Part shown: positions 1 through 10,421 of the stretch, piece after piece | How positions within the stretch are numbered: the stretch's first letter is position 1 | Layout of the letters: each line of letters starts with the position of its first letter | Assembly (NCBI GenBank): GCA_963813485.1 | Contig: CAWEZE010000018.1 | Coordinates: forward strand, 1-64,000 | Source of the DNA: DASQUK01 sp963813485 | GTDB lineage: Bacteria > Actinomycetota > Acidimicrobiia > Acidimicrobiales > VFJN01 | Reading direction: 5' to 3' | DNA: 64,000 nt | The notes under the pieces: generated by a model | The model's database searches: none | Told to the model about the DNA's origin: nothing | The model's input: the letters and a program-made list of their open reading frames with translations, nothing else | Program-made: the position numbers and the translations under genes

Positions 1-72
1 GAACAGGACCGACGGATCAGCTCTGCATGAGGGTGGTGGCGACGTTCGTCGTCGGACACCGGCCGTGCCCGG

Positions 73-1020
73 CTATCGGATGGCGCGGCGCAGCCCGTCG
101 ACCCACTCGCTGGCGGCGCGCCACCGGGCCTCGGCCTCGCGGCGCCGGGCCGGTCCGTGCTCGCCGGCGGCGGGGTACGAGCCGAGGAACTTCACGTCCT
201 CGACCTTGGACCGGAGGTCGCGCAGGCAGTCCGCCACCAACTCGTCGCCGACGTGGCCCTCGAGGTCGATGAGGAAGCAGTAGTTGCCCAGCCCCTTCTT
301 GGTGGGACGCGACTCGAGCTTGGTCAGGTTGATGGACCGGGCGGCGAACTCCTGGAGGATCGTGAGTAGCGAGCCCGGGCGGTCGTGGCGCTGGAACACG
401 ACGATCGACGTCTTGTCGTGGCCCGAAGGCGCGGGGATGCGGTCCCGGGCCACGACCACGAACCGGGTGGCGTTGTCGGGATGGTCCTCGATGTCGGCGG
501 ACAGCACGTCCAGCCCGTAGACCTTTGCCGCCACCGCCGGGGCGATGGCTGCGGTGTGCCCGTCGTGCTCGGAACCGGCCACCAGCTGTGCGGCCTCGGC
601 CGTCGACGGCGTGGCGACGGTGACCGCGCCCGGCAGCTCGCGGTGCAGGAACGACCGGCACTGGGCGGTCGCCACCGGCATGGACAGCACCCGGCGGACG
701 TCGCCCAGCGCCACCCCGCTCGGCGCCAGCAGGTTCATCTGCACACCCATCACGACCTCGCGCTGGATGAGCAGCTCCGTCTCGAACGCCAGCGCGTCGA
801 CCGTGACCGTGACCGCGCCCTCGATCGAGTTCTCGATGCCGACGAAGCCGAGGTCGACCCGACCGTCCTCCACGGCGTTGAGCACATCGGGGATCGACGG
901 CAGCGCCACCAGCTTGTGTCCCGCCAGGTCGGCCTGCGACACGAGGGCCTGCTCGGTGAACGTGCCCTCGGGCCCCAAGAACCCGATGCGCAGCGTCGAT
1001 TCCGGTCCTTGCGACGACAT
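73..1020 (-). CDS. pheA: Prephenate dehydratase (PheA)
   Basis: Cytoplasmic enzyme that converts prephenate to phenylpyruvate in phenylalanine synthesis. The 315-aa product has the periplasmic-binding-like catalytic domain, including GIENSIEG at residues 61-68 and NATRF at 183-187, which carries the family's catalytic TRF motif. A C-terminal ACT domain has the Phe-binding ESRP motif at 236-239, so feedback inhibition by Phe is expected. The ATG at 1020 was chosen because the frame upstream has no family similarity. The tail after about residue 285 is Arg-rich and outside the ACT domain. The gene follows nagB in the same orientation with about 160 bases between, so it is probably a separate unit. 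Confidence 0.95.
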   Translation of the reverse strand: MSSQGPESTLRIGFLGPEGTFTEQALVSQADLAGHKLVALPSIPDVLNAVEDGRVDLGFVGIENSIEGAVTVTVDALAFETELLIQREVVMGVQMNLLAPSGVALGDVRRVLSMPVATAQCRSFLHRELPGAVTVATPSTAEAAQLVAGSEHDGHTAAIAPAVAAKVYGLDVLSADIEDHPDNATRFVVVARDRIPAPSGHDKTSIVVFQRHDRPGSLLTILQEFAARSINLTKLESRPTKKGLGNYCFLIDLEGHVGDELVADCLRDLRSKVEDVKFLGSYPAAGEHGPARRREAEARWRAASEWVDGLRRAIR

Positions 1021-1040
1021 GCCGGGGATCGTACCGACCG

Positions 1041-1148
1041 GTGTCGCCGGTACCCGAAGCGGTTCCCGAGCCGCTCGACGTCTGGAAGACCTGGGTCGAC
1101 GAGGTCGACCGCGTCCGCTTCTCCGCCGGGCACGACTTCCTCGCCTGA
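1041..1148 (+). CDS. Possible 35-aa small protein, divergent from pheA
   Basis: A short frame from a GTG, starting 20 bases from the pheA start on the other strand. Nearly every codon ends in G or C, as in the real genes around it, and the product is acidic and aromatic, with DVWKTWVDEVDRVRF near the middle. No ribosome binding site is obvious; the position would suit a leaderless transcript. It could equally be the surviving C-terminus of a lost gene. No function can be assigned. Confidence 0.35.
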   Translation: MSPVPEAVPEPLDVWKTWVDEVDRVRFSAGHDFLA

Positions 1149-1180
1149 CGCGGCCGGCACGGAACGGGCTACCGCGCCGG

Positions 1181-1963
1181 TCACAGGCCCTGCCACGGCG
1201 GCTTGTGGGCCCACGTCTCGCGGTAGTAGTCGGCGAGGCGCAGCCGGGACGCCGCCGCCCCGTCGACGACGACGGTGGCATGGGGATGGAGCTGGAGCGC
1301 CGACGCCGGGACCATGGCCGTGACCGGCCCCTCGACCGCCGCGGCGATCGCTCCGGCCTTGGCGGATCCGAACGCCAGCAGCACGAGGTGGCGGGCGTCG
1401 AGAATCGTGCCCACGCCCTGGGTGACGACGTGGCGCGGGACCTCGTCGAGCGAGGCGAAGAAGCGCGCGTTGTCCTGGCGGGTCTGGTCGGTGAGCGTCT
1501 TGATGCGGGTGCGCGAGGCGAGCGACGACCCGGGTTCGTTGAACCCGATGTGCCCATCGGTGCCGATCCCCAACAGCTGGACGTCGACGCCGCCGGCGTC
1601 GCGGATGGCCGCCTCGTACGCGTCGCAGGCCGCCAGCAGATCGTCGGCGTAGACCTCGGGCCCGCGGATTGCGCCGGGCGCGAAGTCGACGTGCGCCTCG
1701 AGCTCCCGGGCGATGAACGACCGGTACGACTGGGGGTGGCCGGCGGACAGGCCCACGTATTCGTCGAGCAGGAAGGCTCGCGCCTGGGCCAGGCTCAGCC
1801 CCCCGGCGGCGCGGCGGCCGGCGAGGTCGCGGTAGACCGCGAGCGGCGAGGTACCGGTCGCGAGGCCCAGCACGGCGCCAGGCTTGCGCGACACGAGCGC
1901 GGCGATGGCGCCGCCCACCAGCTCGCCGGCCTCGTCGGAGCCGGCGACGATCACAACCTCCAC
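1181..1963 (-). CDS. nagB: Glucosamine-6-phosphate deaminase (NagB)
   Basis: Converts glucosamine-6-phosphate to fructose-6-phosphate and ammonia, the last step of the GlcNAc route encoded just upstream. From the GTG at 1963 the product is 260 aa, the usual family length. It shows LATGTSP at 34-40 (phosphate binding), LDEYVGL at 66-72 with the catalytic acid, and GIGTDGHIGFNEPGSS at 132-147 with the ring-opening His. The start lies 16 bases after the nagA stop, with GAGG a few bases ahead. The frame stays open upstream but runs into nagA and is not family-like there. It is the last gene of the operon. Confidence 0.95.
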   Translation of the reverse strand: MEVVIVAGSDEAGELVGGAIAALVSRKPGAVLGLATGTSPLAVYRDLAGRRAAGGLSLAQARAFLLDEYVGLSAGHPQSYRSFIARELEAHVDFAPGAIRGPEVYADDLLAACDAYEAAIRDAGGVDVQLLGIGTDGHIGFNEPGSSLASRTRIKTLTDQTRQDNARFFASLDEVPRHVVTQGVGTILDARHLVLLAFGSAKAGAIAAAVEGPVTAMVPASALQLHPHATVVVDGAAASRLRLADYYRETWAHKPPWQGL

Positions 1964-1979
1964 GAGCCCTCGCGGTCGC

Positions 1980-3326
1980 TCACGGTGCGTCCGGCGTGGT
2001 TGCGCGACGGTCGAAGGCGATCCGGCCTCCGACGACCGTCGCCACGACCTCACCGGCGGGGTCCAGCAGCGCGAGGTCGCCGACCGCCCCGGGGCCGATC
2101 ACGCCCCGGTCGTGGAGCCCCAGAATCGCCGCCGGCGACGCGGTCACCGCCGCCACCGCCGCAAGCAGGGGCACAGCGGCGAACGCGATCAGGTTGCGCA
2201 CCGCCCGATCGAGGGACAGGTCGCTACCGGCCAGCGTGCCGTCGGCCAGGCGCACGCCGTCGTCGGTAGCGAACGCCTCCAGCACGCCCAGGGGCACCCG
2301 ACCGGTGGGCATGCCAAGCGCCGCCACCGCGTCGGTCACCAGGCACAGCCGCTCCCCCAAGGCCCGTGCCGCCAGCGCCACGGTGGCAGGGTGCAGGTGC
2401 AGGCCGTCGGCGATCGCGCCCACCCGGACGCGCTCGTCGATCAGCGCCACGCCGGCGAGGCCGGGGTCGCGGTGGTGGAGCGGTCCCATGGCGTTGAACA
2501 GGTGCGTCACCGCAGTGACGCCGGCATCGATGGCGGACGTGGCCTGCTCGGCGCTCGCGGACGAGTGGCCCGCCGACACCACCACCCCGGCCGCGACCAA
2601 GTCGCCCACCAGATCGAGCGCCCGCGGCAGCTCGGGGGCGAGCGTCACCAGCGCCACGCCGGACTGGCGGCTCCAGCCTTCGTCGGCGACCAGCGACGGA
2701 TCCGGCGCCTGCAGGTGCTCCGCCGGATGAGCGCCCCGCCGCTCGGGGGCCAGGAACGGTCCCTCGAAGTGGAGGCCCAGAGGCACGGCGAACGGTCGCT
2801 CACCGGACGAACCCCGGGGCGGACCCGAGCGCAGCGTCGCCAACGCCCGGGCCCTGGTGGTCGCCGGGGCGGTCACGATGGTCGGCAGCCAGGCGGTGAC
2901 GCCCCAGCGCGGCAACGCCGCCGCCACCTCCCACAGGCGTTCGGGCTCGGCGGTGATGTCCACACCCATGGCGCCGTTGCACTGGAGGTCGACGAAGCCC
3001 GGAACGACCAGCAACCCGGCGGCATCCAGACGGGACCCCGCGGTTGGTGACGGGTCACCGCGGGTCGCCGGGGCTTCTCCCCCGGCGACCTCCACGGTTT
3101 CGTTCGAGGCGAACAGTCGGAGGACGGCACGCTCGGCCCCGGCACCGGCCGTACCAACCTCCGTCGGTTCGCCTGGTCCACCGCCTCCTGTCCCGCTAGT
3201 GCCAACGTCAGAACCAACGCTGACGATGCGGCCATCTGCCAGGAACACATCGCAGGCGGACAATCCGTTCGCTGTCAGCACGTTTCCGCCCGAAACGACC
3301 AGCGAATCCGGCGATCGCGTGGTCAC
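1980..3326 (-). CDS. nagA: N-acetylglucosamine-6-phosphate deacetylase (NagA)
   Basis: Removes acetate from GlcNAc-6-phosphate to give the NagB substrate. Amidohydrolase motifs appear in order: DLQCNG (113-118), GLHFEGPFL (184-192), SAGHSS (251-256), THLFNAM (274-280), DGLHLHP (307-313) and LVTDAV (329-334). The GTG start overlaps the stop of the upstream kinase as GTGA. At 448 aa it is about 60 aa longer than usual. The excess is a Gly/Pro/Thr/Glu-rich stretch at about residues 40-98, between the N-terminal strand domain and the first catalytic strand. That stretch looks like an unstructured insert. Confidence 0.94.
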   Translation of the reverse strand: MTTRSPDSLVVSGGNVLTANGLSACDVFLADGRIVSVGSDVGTSGTGGGGPGEPTEVGTAGAGAERAVLRLFASNETVEVAGGEAPATRGDPSPTAGSRLDAAGLLVVPGFVDLQCNGAMGVDITAEPERLWEVAAALPRWGVTAWLPTIVTAPATTRARALATLRSGPPRGSSGERPFAVPLGLHFEGPFLAPERRGAHPAEHLQAPDPSLVADEGWSRQSGVALVTLAPELPRALDLVGDLVAAGVVVSAGHSSASAEQATSAIDAGVTAVTHLFNAMGPLHHRDPGLAGVALIDERVRVGAIADGLHLHPATVALAARALGERLCLVTDAVAALGMPTGRVPLGVLEAFATDDGVRLADGTLAGSDLSLDRAVRNLIAFAAVPLLAAVAAVTASPAAILGLHDRGVIGPGAVGDLALLDPAGEVVATVVGGRIAFDRRATTPDAP

Positions 3327-4369
3327 AATGTCGCCCGGCGAGTCCCCATCATCCGCCCCCGAAGCCCATCGCCGGCACTGTCGGCGGCGGCGCGGACACT
3401 GTCTGCAGCGAGATGCGCGCGGGCCAGCAGCGCTGCCCCCAGTGCTCCGGCAGGTACGCCCTCCGGAACCAGGGCCACCCGGCCCGCCAGGTCGAGCGCG
3501 GCCAGGACGGGCGACCGCTCGGCCCTGGCGTGCAATGCGTCGACCACCGCGTCGAGCAACGGCGCACCGGCCTCCGCCACGCCGCCGCCCAGCACGATGA
3601 TCTGGGGGTCGACCGTCTGGGCGATGAGGGCCACGGCGCCGGCCAGGTACGCCGCCACCTCGTCGCGCACCTCGGCGGCCACGCCGTCTCCGGCCGCGGC
3701 CGCGGCCAGCAGCGCCGACGCCGCCGATGCCGCGCCGCCAGCCGACGGCCAACGCTTGGCGATGGCGGTTCCCGACGCGACGGCCTCGAGGCACCCCCGC
3801 TGGCCGCATTCGCACAGCGGACCGCTCGGGTCGACGGGCAGGTGGCCGATCTCGCCGGCGGCGCCGTGCGCGCCCTGACGGATGCGGCCCGCGAGCACGA
3901 AGCCGGCGGCCACGCCCGTCCCCACGCTCAGGTACGCGAGATCGCCCGGGCAGCCGAGTGCCGACGCGGCCCCTACTGCGGCGACGTTGACGTCGTTGTC
4001 GACCACCACCGGCGCGCGGGCGAGGTCACCGACATGGTCGGCGAGCGCCAGGGGCTCCTCGCCGAGGCCGAGGTTGACTGCGTGGCGGACTGTCCCGGCC
4101 TCCCGGTCGACCAGGCCGGGAATGCCCATCCCGACGGCCGCGAATCCGTCGAGCGGCACGCCCGCCGCGCCCGCGAGGTCGGTGAGCGTCTCCGCAACCG
4201 AGCTGCGCACCTCGTCCGGCCCGCCCCGCGTGGCGCGCCGCACCGTGGCGACGATGGACCCCTCGACGACGGCCGGGGCGCCGGCGACAACGGCCGCCGG
4301 TACCGAAACCGCCACCGCGAGGGTCTTGGTGCCGCCGATGTCGAGTCCGGCGAGGAGCAGATCGGACAC
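3323..4369 (-). CDS. ROK-family sugar kinase, probable N-acetylglucosamine kinase
   Basis: Probably phosphorylates GlcNAc released inside the cell by the NagZ-type enzyme of the same operon. The N-terminal GLDIGGTKT (8-16) is the phosphate loop. NDVN at 125-128 holds the catalytic Asp. GEIGH at 172-176 and CECGQRGC at 186-193 form the ROK zinc site. The GTG start is 12 bases after the ATPase gene stop, and the 3' end overlaps nagA by 4 bases. Glucokinases share all these motifs, so the GlcNAc assignment rests on gene context. Confidence 0.85.
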   Translation of the reverse strand: MSDLLLAGLDIGGTKTLAVAVSVPAAVVAGAPAVVEGSIVATVRRATRGGPDEVRSSVAETLTDLAGAAGVPLDGFAAVGMGIPGLVDREAGTVRHAVNLGLGEEPLALADHVGDLARAPVVVDNDVNVAAVGAASALGCPGDLAYLSVGTGVAAGFVLAGRIRQGAHGAAGEIGHLPVDPSGPLCECGQRGCLEAVASGTAIAKRWPSAGGAASAASALLAAAAAGDGVAAEVRDEVAAYLAGAVALIAQTVDPQIIVLGGGVAEAGAPLLDAVVDALHARAERSPVLAALDLAGRVALVPEGVPAGALGAALLARAHLAADSVRAAADSAGDGLRGRMMGTRRATL

Positions 4370-4381
4370 GTCCGCCTCAAT

Positions 4382-5585
<1,204 letters not shown>

Positions 5586-5593
<8 letters not shown>

Positions 5594-7094
5594 GGGAGGT
5601 CCTCCTGAGGATTCCGGCGCCGGCATCGACCAGGATCGCCGCTGCCGCTTCGCCGCTGGCGCGGGAGGCGCCGAACGTGGTGATGCGCGCGGCCGACTCG
5701 GGTAGGCGCTCGACGTCCGGCCAGCCCATGTCGACGACGATGGCGTCGGGGCGGGCGGCGAGCAAAGTGTGCAGCAGGGCTGCCTGCGCCGGGCGGCGTT
5801 GGAGATCGCGCACGACGATCACCAGCGACCGGTCGGCGGCGGTGGCGAGGGTGCGGGCAACCGCATCGCCGTCGGCCGACTCGGGCAGGCGCTCGGCGGT
5901 GGTGCTGGGGTCGACGGCGGCCAGCGCAGCGGCGAGGCCCCACGGGACCGTGCCGGCGGCGATATTTGCGGGTCGATCGAGCTCCACGACGTGAGCGCCG
6001 GACAGCGCGGACGGCAGTTCGCCCTCGATGCGCAGGGCCCGCCGGGCGGCCTCGGCGCCGATCGAGGCCAGCGAGGAAACCTGCCGCGGAGGTGGCGGCT
6101 CCGACCACCGATCCCGCATCAGGAATCGGAGGGCGGCCACCCGGGCCGCCGCGTCGGTGAGCCGGGCCCCCGCTACCGCGCCGCTCGCGACGGCCTCGAC
6201 CAGCGCGAACGTGCAGGCGTCGACGAGCTCCGGAGTGTTGTCCGGTCCCAGGCAACACAGGTCGGCGCCGGCGGCCACGGCCCGCACCACGTTGGCCGGG
6301 ATCTCGGCGGGCCCGCCGATCCCGGCCATGTCCAGGGCATCGGTGAGGACGGCCCCGGCGAAGCCGAGCTCGTCACGCAGCAGCCCGGTGAGGATGCGGC
6401 CGCTCACGGTCGCGGGATCGTCGTCGACCGCCGGCACCCGCAGATGGCCGGTCATGACGGCCGCCGAGCCGGCGGCGATGGCGGCCCGGAACGGCACCAG
6501 CTCCCGGCTGCGTAGCAGCTCGAGCGGAGCGGTGAGGGTGGGCAGGTCGAGGTGCGAGTCGACGTCGACCGCCCCGTGACCGGGGAAGTGCTTGACGCAC
6601 GCCGCCACGCCCGCACCCTGCAGGCCGACGACGAACGCCGCCGTGTGGCGGGCCACCAGCTCCGGGTCGGCGCCGAACGATCGCACGCCGATCACGGGGT
6701 TGTCGGGGGCGGTGTTGGCGTCGGCGCAGGGCGCGAGGTCGAGGTCGACGCCCGCGGCGCGCAACGCCCCGCCGAGCGCGGAGGCCACGGCACGGGTGAG
6801 ATCGAGGTCGTCGACCGCGCCCAGAGCGGCGTTGCCGGGCACCGAGCTACCGGTGGCGGCCTCGAGGCGCGTGACGTCGCCACCCTCCTCGTCCAGCGCC
6901 ACGAGCACGCCGGAGCGGGCCTCGTGGATCGTGGCCGCCACGGCCGACAGGTCGGCCCCGCGGTTCGATCCGTACAGGCACACGCCCCCCAGACCGCCGT
7001 CGATCCGGTCCAGCAGCCATGCCGGCACCCGCTCCCCGGGAAACGACGCCAGCAGCGTGGCGGCCGCGGCGCGCGCCAGCGTGTCGGTGCTCAT
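5586..7094 (-). CDS. nagZ: Glycoside hydrolase family 3 beta-N-acetylglucosaminidase (NagZ-like)
   Basis: Likely releases GlcNAc from imported chitin- or murein-derived oligosaccharides in the cytoplasm, since no signal peptide is visible. The 502-aa product has ALDEEGGDVTRL around residues 66-77, KHFPGHG at 168-174, the Asp-His dyad of NagZ enzymes in DVDSH (177-181), and the nucleophile in LTDALDMAG (Asp 252). After about residue 340 a weaker C-terminal region resembles the second GH3 domain. The ATG overlaps the upstream permease stop as ATGA. Some GH3 enzymes of this type act as phosphorylases; the sequence alone does not decide. Confidence 0.9.
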
Positions 7095-8035
7095 CCCTTC
7101 ACCGCCCCGGCGGTCATGCCGGCGACGACCCGGCGCTGGACCATCAGGAAGAAGACGATCACCGGGATGGTGATGAGCGTCGAGGCGGCCATCACGCCGC
7201 CCCAGTTGGTGCCGCGCTCGCCCTCGTTGAAGAACTGGATCCACACCGGCAGGGTCTGCTTCGAAGGACGGTCCATGATCACCAGCGCATAGGTGAACTC
7301 GTTCCACGCCTGGATGAAGGCGAATATGCCGGTGGCCACCAGGCCGGGCGCCACCAGGGGGAACGTCACGGTGAAGAACGCCCGCAAGCGGCTGGCGCCG
7401 TCGACCATGGCGGCCTCCTCGAGCTCCTTGGGCACGCCCGCCACGAAGCCGCGCAGCGTCCACACGGTGAATGGCAGCACGAATGCCAGGTAGGCGATGG
7501 TGAGGCCGATGATCGAGTTGCGAAGGTGCCAACCGTCCAGCACCTTCACCAGCGAGATCATCAGCGCCTCCGCCGGCACCATCTGGACGATCAGGATGAG
7601 CACCAGGAACGCCAGTCGGCCCCGGAAGCGGAACCGGGAGATCGCCAGGGCAGCCAGGAAGGCCATGAACAACGCCAGGGCCACCGTGAGCAGCGTGACC
7701 ATGATGCTGTTACGGAACGACGTCCAGAAGAAGTCGCGCTCGAACACCGTGCGGTAGTTGGCGAGGGTGCCCCGCAGCGGCAGGAACTGGGGATCGCTGC
7801 GGATGTCGAGGTTGGTGCGGAACGACGTGTTGACCATCCAGTAGACGGGGAACGCCGCCAGCACGATCACCGCCAGGCCCACGAGATTGAGGAGCAGCCG
7901 GTGGGCGCGGATCCGGCGGCGCTGGACATCGGCCTCCGACATCCCTTCGGTCGCCACCTCCGGCGCGATCGTGTCACCGATCACCCCGCCGGGCACCGGC
8001 ACCACGACCGCCGCGTGCACCGAACCGTCGGTCAC
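7091..8035 (-). CDS. Sugar ABC transporter permease, MalG/CUT1 type
   Basis: Inner-membrane channel subunit with about six membrane segments, the first near residues 50-70. The cytoplasmic coupling motif reads EEAAMVDGASRLRAFFTVTFP, which matches the EAA loop of binding-protein-dependent permeases. The GTG at 8035 overlaps the stop of the partner permease as GTGA and gives 314 aa. A charged cytoplasmic N-terminus of about 45 residues precedes the first segment. It pairs with the preceding MalF-like subunit and the ATPase further down the operon. Confidence 0.92.
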   Translation of the reverse strand: MTDGSVHAAVVVPVPGGVIGDTIAPEVATEGMSEADVQRRRIRAHRLLLNLVGLAVIVLAAFPVYWMVNTSFRTNLDIRSDPQFLPLRGTLANYRTVFERDFFWTSFRNSIMVTLLTVALALFMAFLAALAISRFRFRGRLAFLVLILIVQMVPAEALMISLVKVLDGWHLRNSIIGLTIAYLAFVLPFTVWTLRGFVAGVPKELEEAAMVDGASRLRAFFTVTFPLVAPGLVATGIFAFIQAWNEFTYALVIMDRPSKQTLPVWIQFFNEGERGTNWGGVMAASTLITIPVIVFFLMVQRRVVAGMTAGAVKG

Positions 8036-9009
8036 AGCTCCTCCTGGCGGAACATGTTGCGCAGGTAGAAGAGGGTCAACAGGAGCGTGAGCCCCACCAT
8101 GACGATCGCGATGGCGGCCCCGATGTCGAAGTCGTTGGCACCGACCGAGACGCGGTAGGCGTAGGTCCCCAGCAGGTTTGTCTCGCGGGTGATGCTGCCC
8201 GCCTGCTGCAACACGAAGATCTGGGTGAAGACCCGCAGGTCCCACAGGGTGCTGAGGGCGATGAGCACCACGAACAGCGGGCGGAGGCTGGGCCACGTGA
8301 CATCGCGGAACCGCTGCCAGGCGCCGGCACCGTCGATCGACGCCGCCTCCATGACCTCGCCGGGAATCTGGGTCATGCCGGCGTAGACGGTCAGCGCGAT
8401 GAACGGGGTGCCCATCCAGACCACGATCAGCGTGGCGACGAAATAGAACGACAGCGGCTCAGACAGCCACGAGTGGCCCTCGAAGTCGCCGCCCAGCCCG
8501 GTGAGGAGCCAGTTCACCACGCCGTAGCGGGGGTCGAAGATCCACTGCCAGATCACGCTGGCGGTCAGCGCCGGGACCGCCCAGGCGAACAGCAGCGCCG
8601 AGCTGACGGCGATCCGCATCCGCTTGCCGAGCCGGGTGAGCAGCAGCGCCACCAGCGTGCCCAGTGCCATGGTCAGGCCCACGTTCACGAGGCAGAACAC
8701 GACCGAGCGCCGCAGGACTTCCCAGAAGTACGCGTCGCCGAACAGCTCGCGGTAGTTGTCCAGGCCCACGGACTCCGGCGGCGCCGTGCCGAACTGCTGG
8801 CGCAGGCCGAACTCCTGCGTGGACATGACCGCCAGTCGGTAGAGCGGGTAGCCCATGCCCACCCCGATGGCGGCGATCGCGGGGACCAGCAGCACGTAGG
8901 GCATGGGGCGGGGCCGCCGGCGCATCCACTCGCGCCGGCGGCCCCCCGACCGGCTACCGCCCGCCCGAGCCACCTCGACGGTGGTCTCGGGTTGGGCGAT
9001 AGCGGTCAC
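8032..9009 (-). CDS. Sugar ABC transporter permease, MalF/CUT1 type
   Basis: Inner-membrane channel subunit of 325 aa with six predicted membrane segments; the first starts near residue 37 after an Arg-rich cytoplasmic tail. The EAA loop is visible as EVMEAASIDGAGAWQRFRDV. The GTG at 9009 follows the binding-protein stop by 19 bases, and the 3' end overlaps the second permease by 4 bases. Substrate specificity lies mainly in the binding protein, so the sugar is inferred from the nag genes. Confidence 0.92.
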   Translation of the reverse strand: MTAIAQPETTVEVARAGGSRSGGRRREWMRRRPRPMPYVLLVPAIAAIGVGMGYPLYRLAVMSTQEFGLRQQFGTAPPESVGLDNYRELFGDAYFWEVLRRSVVFCLVNVGLTMALGTLVALLLTRLGKRMRIAVSSALLFAWAVPALTASVIWQWIFDPRYGVVNWLLTGLGGDFEGHSWLSEPLSFYFVATLIVVWMGTPFIALTVYAGMTQIPGEVMEAASIDGAGAWQRFRDVTWPSLRPLFVVLIALSTLWDLRVFTQIFVLQQAGSITRETNLLGTYAYRVSVGANDFDIGAAIAIVMVGLTLLLTLFYLRNMFRQEEL

Positions 9010-9028
9010 GGTTCAGGTCCTCAGCGGA

Positions 9029-10372
9029 TCAGTTGCCGTTGAGGATCTCTTCGATGGCCGTGTCGGCGCGCTCGGATTCTTCCTGGACGTCGGCGCCGCC
9101 GGAGATGGCGGTGCCCATGTCGTGGAGGATCTGCTGGCCCTCCACCTCGGCCCAGAACTCGCTGGCGGGAACGAAGCGGGTGTTCCCACCGGCCGCTTCG
9201 GCCTGGGCGTCCGCGGCCGCCTGGACCACGGGCGCGGCGTCGGCGGCCGCGGTAACCGAGTCCAGCAACGACTTGCGAGCGGGGATCAGCCCGTTCTCGC
9301 CGTACGCCGTCTGGAAGTTGTCGCCGGTCAGCACCTTGAGGAACTCGAGCGCCAGCTCGGGGTTCTCGCTGTTGGCGTTGATGGCCAGGTTGGAGCCGCC
9401 GAGGAACACGGGGGCCACCTCACCGTCGCTGCCAGGCAGCGCGAAGGCACCGATCTTGTCGGCCATGGTGTCCGGGCAGCCCTGCTCGGGGTCGAGCAGC
9501 TGGCCGGGCTTCCAGCCGGGAGCCATCAGCATGCCGATCTCGCCGTTGCAGAAGTCGACGAAGTCGTCGGCATCGTCGGTGTCGGGCGCAGCCTGGTTGG
9601 CGTTCTGCATGATGTCCTGGACCGTCCCGAGGCCGGCGACCGACTCGTCCGAGCTCAGCTGGCCGACCCACTCGCCGTCCTGCTGGGTGGCGATGTCACC
9701 GCCGGCGTCCCAGATGAACGACAGCATGGCGTGCCAGTTCCGCCCCGGGAAGTAGATGCCGGAGAAGTTGGGCACGTCGGCGTTGTCGGCCTGCAGCGTC
9801 TTGCCCGCCTCGACGAACTCCTCGAGCGTGGTCGGGATCTCGAGCCCCGACTTCTCGAACAGGTCGGTGCGGTACACGACGATGCGGGCACCGGCGTACA
9901 GCGGCACGCCGTAGAACTTGCCGTCGTAGGTGCCGGCTTCGACGAGGCTGTCGAGCAGGTCGTCGCCGCCGAGATCATCCTTGGACCCGGTGAGGTCGAC
10001 CATCGCGCCTGCCGCTTCGAAGCCCTGGGCCTGCGTGTTGCCCACCTCGAAGATGTCGGGGCCGTCCTCGGTGGGCAGCACGTTGGTCAGGCGCTCCACG
10101 AGGCCGTCCCACTGCTGCCGCTCGAGCTCCACCGTCACGTTCGGGTAGGTCTCGTTGAACTCCTGGATGGCGGCGTCGACCATCGGCTGCGGCGTGTCGT
10201 TGGCGTTGAGCCAGAGGCGCAAGGTGGCTTCCGTATCGGTCGCCGGCGCCTCCGGGGCCTCACTGGTCCCGCCGTCGCCTTCAGCGGTGGCTTCGTCGTC
10301 GTCGTCGGACCCGCAGGCCGCTAACAAGAGCGAACCCGCGAGCCCAATCGCTGCGAGTGTCCTTACTTTCAC
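9029..10372 (-). CDS. Extracellular solute-binding lipoprotein for amino-sugar oligosaccharides (family 1)
   Basis: Captures the sugar outside the membrane and delivers it to the permeases. The GTG at 10372 with GGAGGA just upstream gives 447 aa. It begins with a lipoprotein signal ending LLLAACGS, where Cys is the lipid-attachment site, followed by an Asp/Glu/Gly/Thr-rich linker to about residue 50 and then the two-lobed MalE-like domain. It is the first structural gene after the ROK repressor, 49 bases away. The exact ligand (chitobiose, chitooligosaccharide or muropeptide sugar) cannot be read from sequence. Confidence 0.92.
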   Translation of the reverse strand: MKVRTLAAIGLAGSLLLAACGSDDDDEATAEGDGGTSEAPEAPATDTEATLRLWLNANDTPQPMVDAAIQEFNETYPNVTVELERQQWDGLVERLTNVLPTEDGPDIFEVGNTQAQGFEAAGAMVDLTGSKDDLGGDDLLDSLVEAGTYDGKFYGVPLYAGARIVVYRTDLFEKSGLEIPTTLEEFVEAGKTLQADNADVPNFSGIYFPGRNWHAMLSFIWDAGGDIATQQDGEWVGQLSSDESVAGLGTVQDIMQNANQAAPDTDDADDFVDFCNGEIGMLMAPGWKPGQLLDPEQGCPDTMADKIGAFALPGSDGEVAPVFLGGSNLAINANSENPELALEFLKVLTGDNFQTAYGENGLIPARKSLLDSVTAAADAAPVVQAAADAQAEAAGGNTRFVPASEFWAEVEGQQILHDMGTAISGGADVQEESERADTAIEEILNGN

Positions 10373-10421
10373 GTCGTCCTCCACAACGTTGGGCGGCGAG
10401 CCCCCCGGCCCGTCGCGTTTT

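Noticed and set aside
1..72. Possible gene at the left edge
   Set aside because: Only 72 bases before the pheA stop, with no supported frame on either strand.
1160..1185. GGCTACCGCGCCGG 14-mer shared with about 43068
   Set aside because: Two copies of a GC-rich 14-mer are not convincing as a repeat family in such composition; neighbouring bases do not match.
8903..10324. Plus-strand frame opposite the binding-protein gene
   Set aside because: Val/Gly/His-rich mirror of the solute-binding protein; no ribosome binding site or domain.
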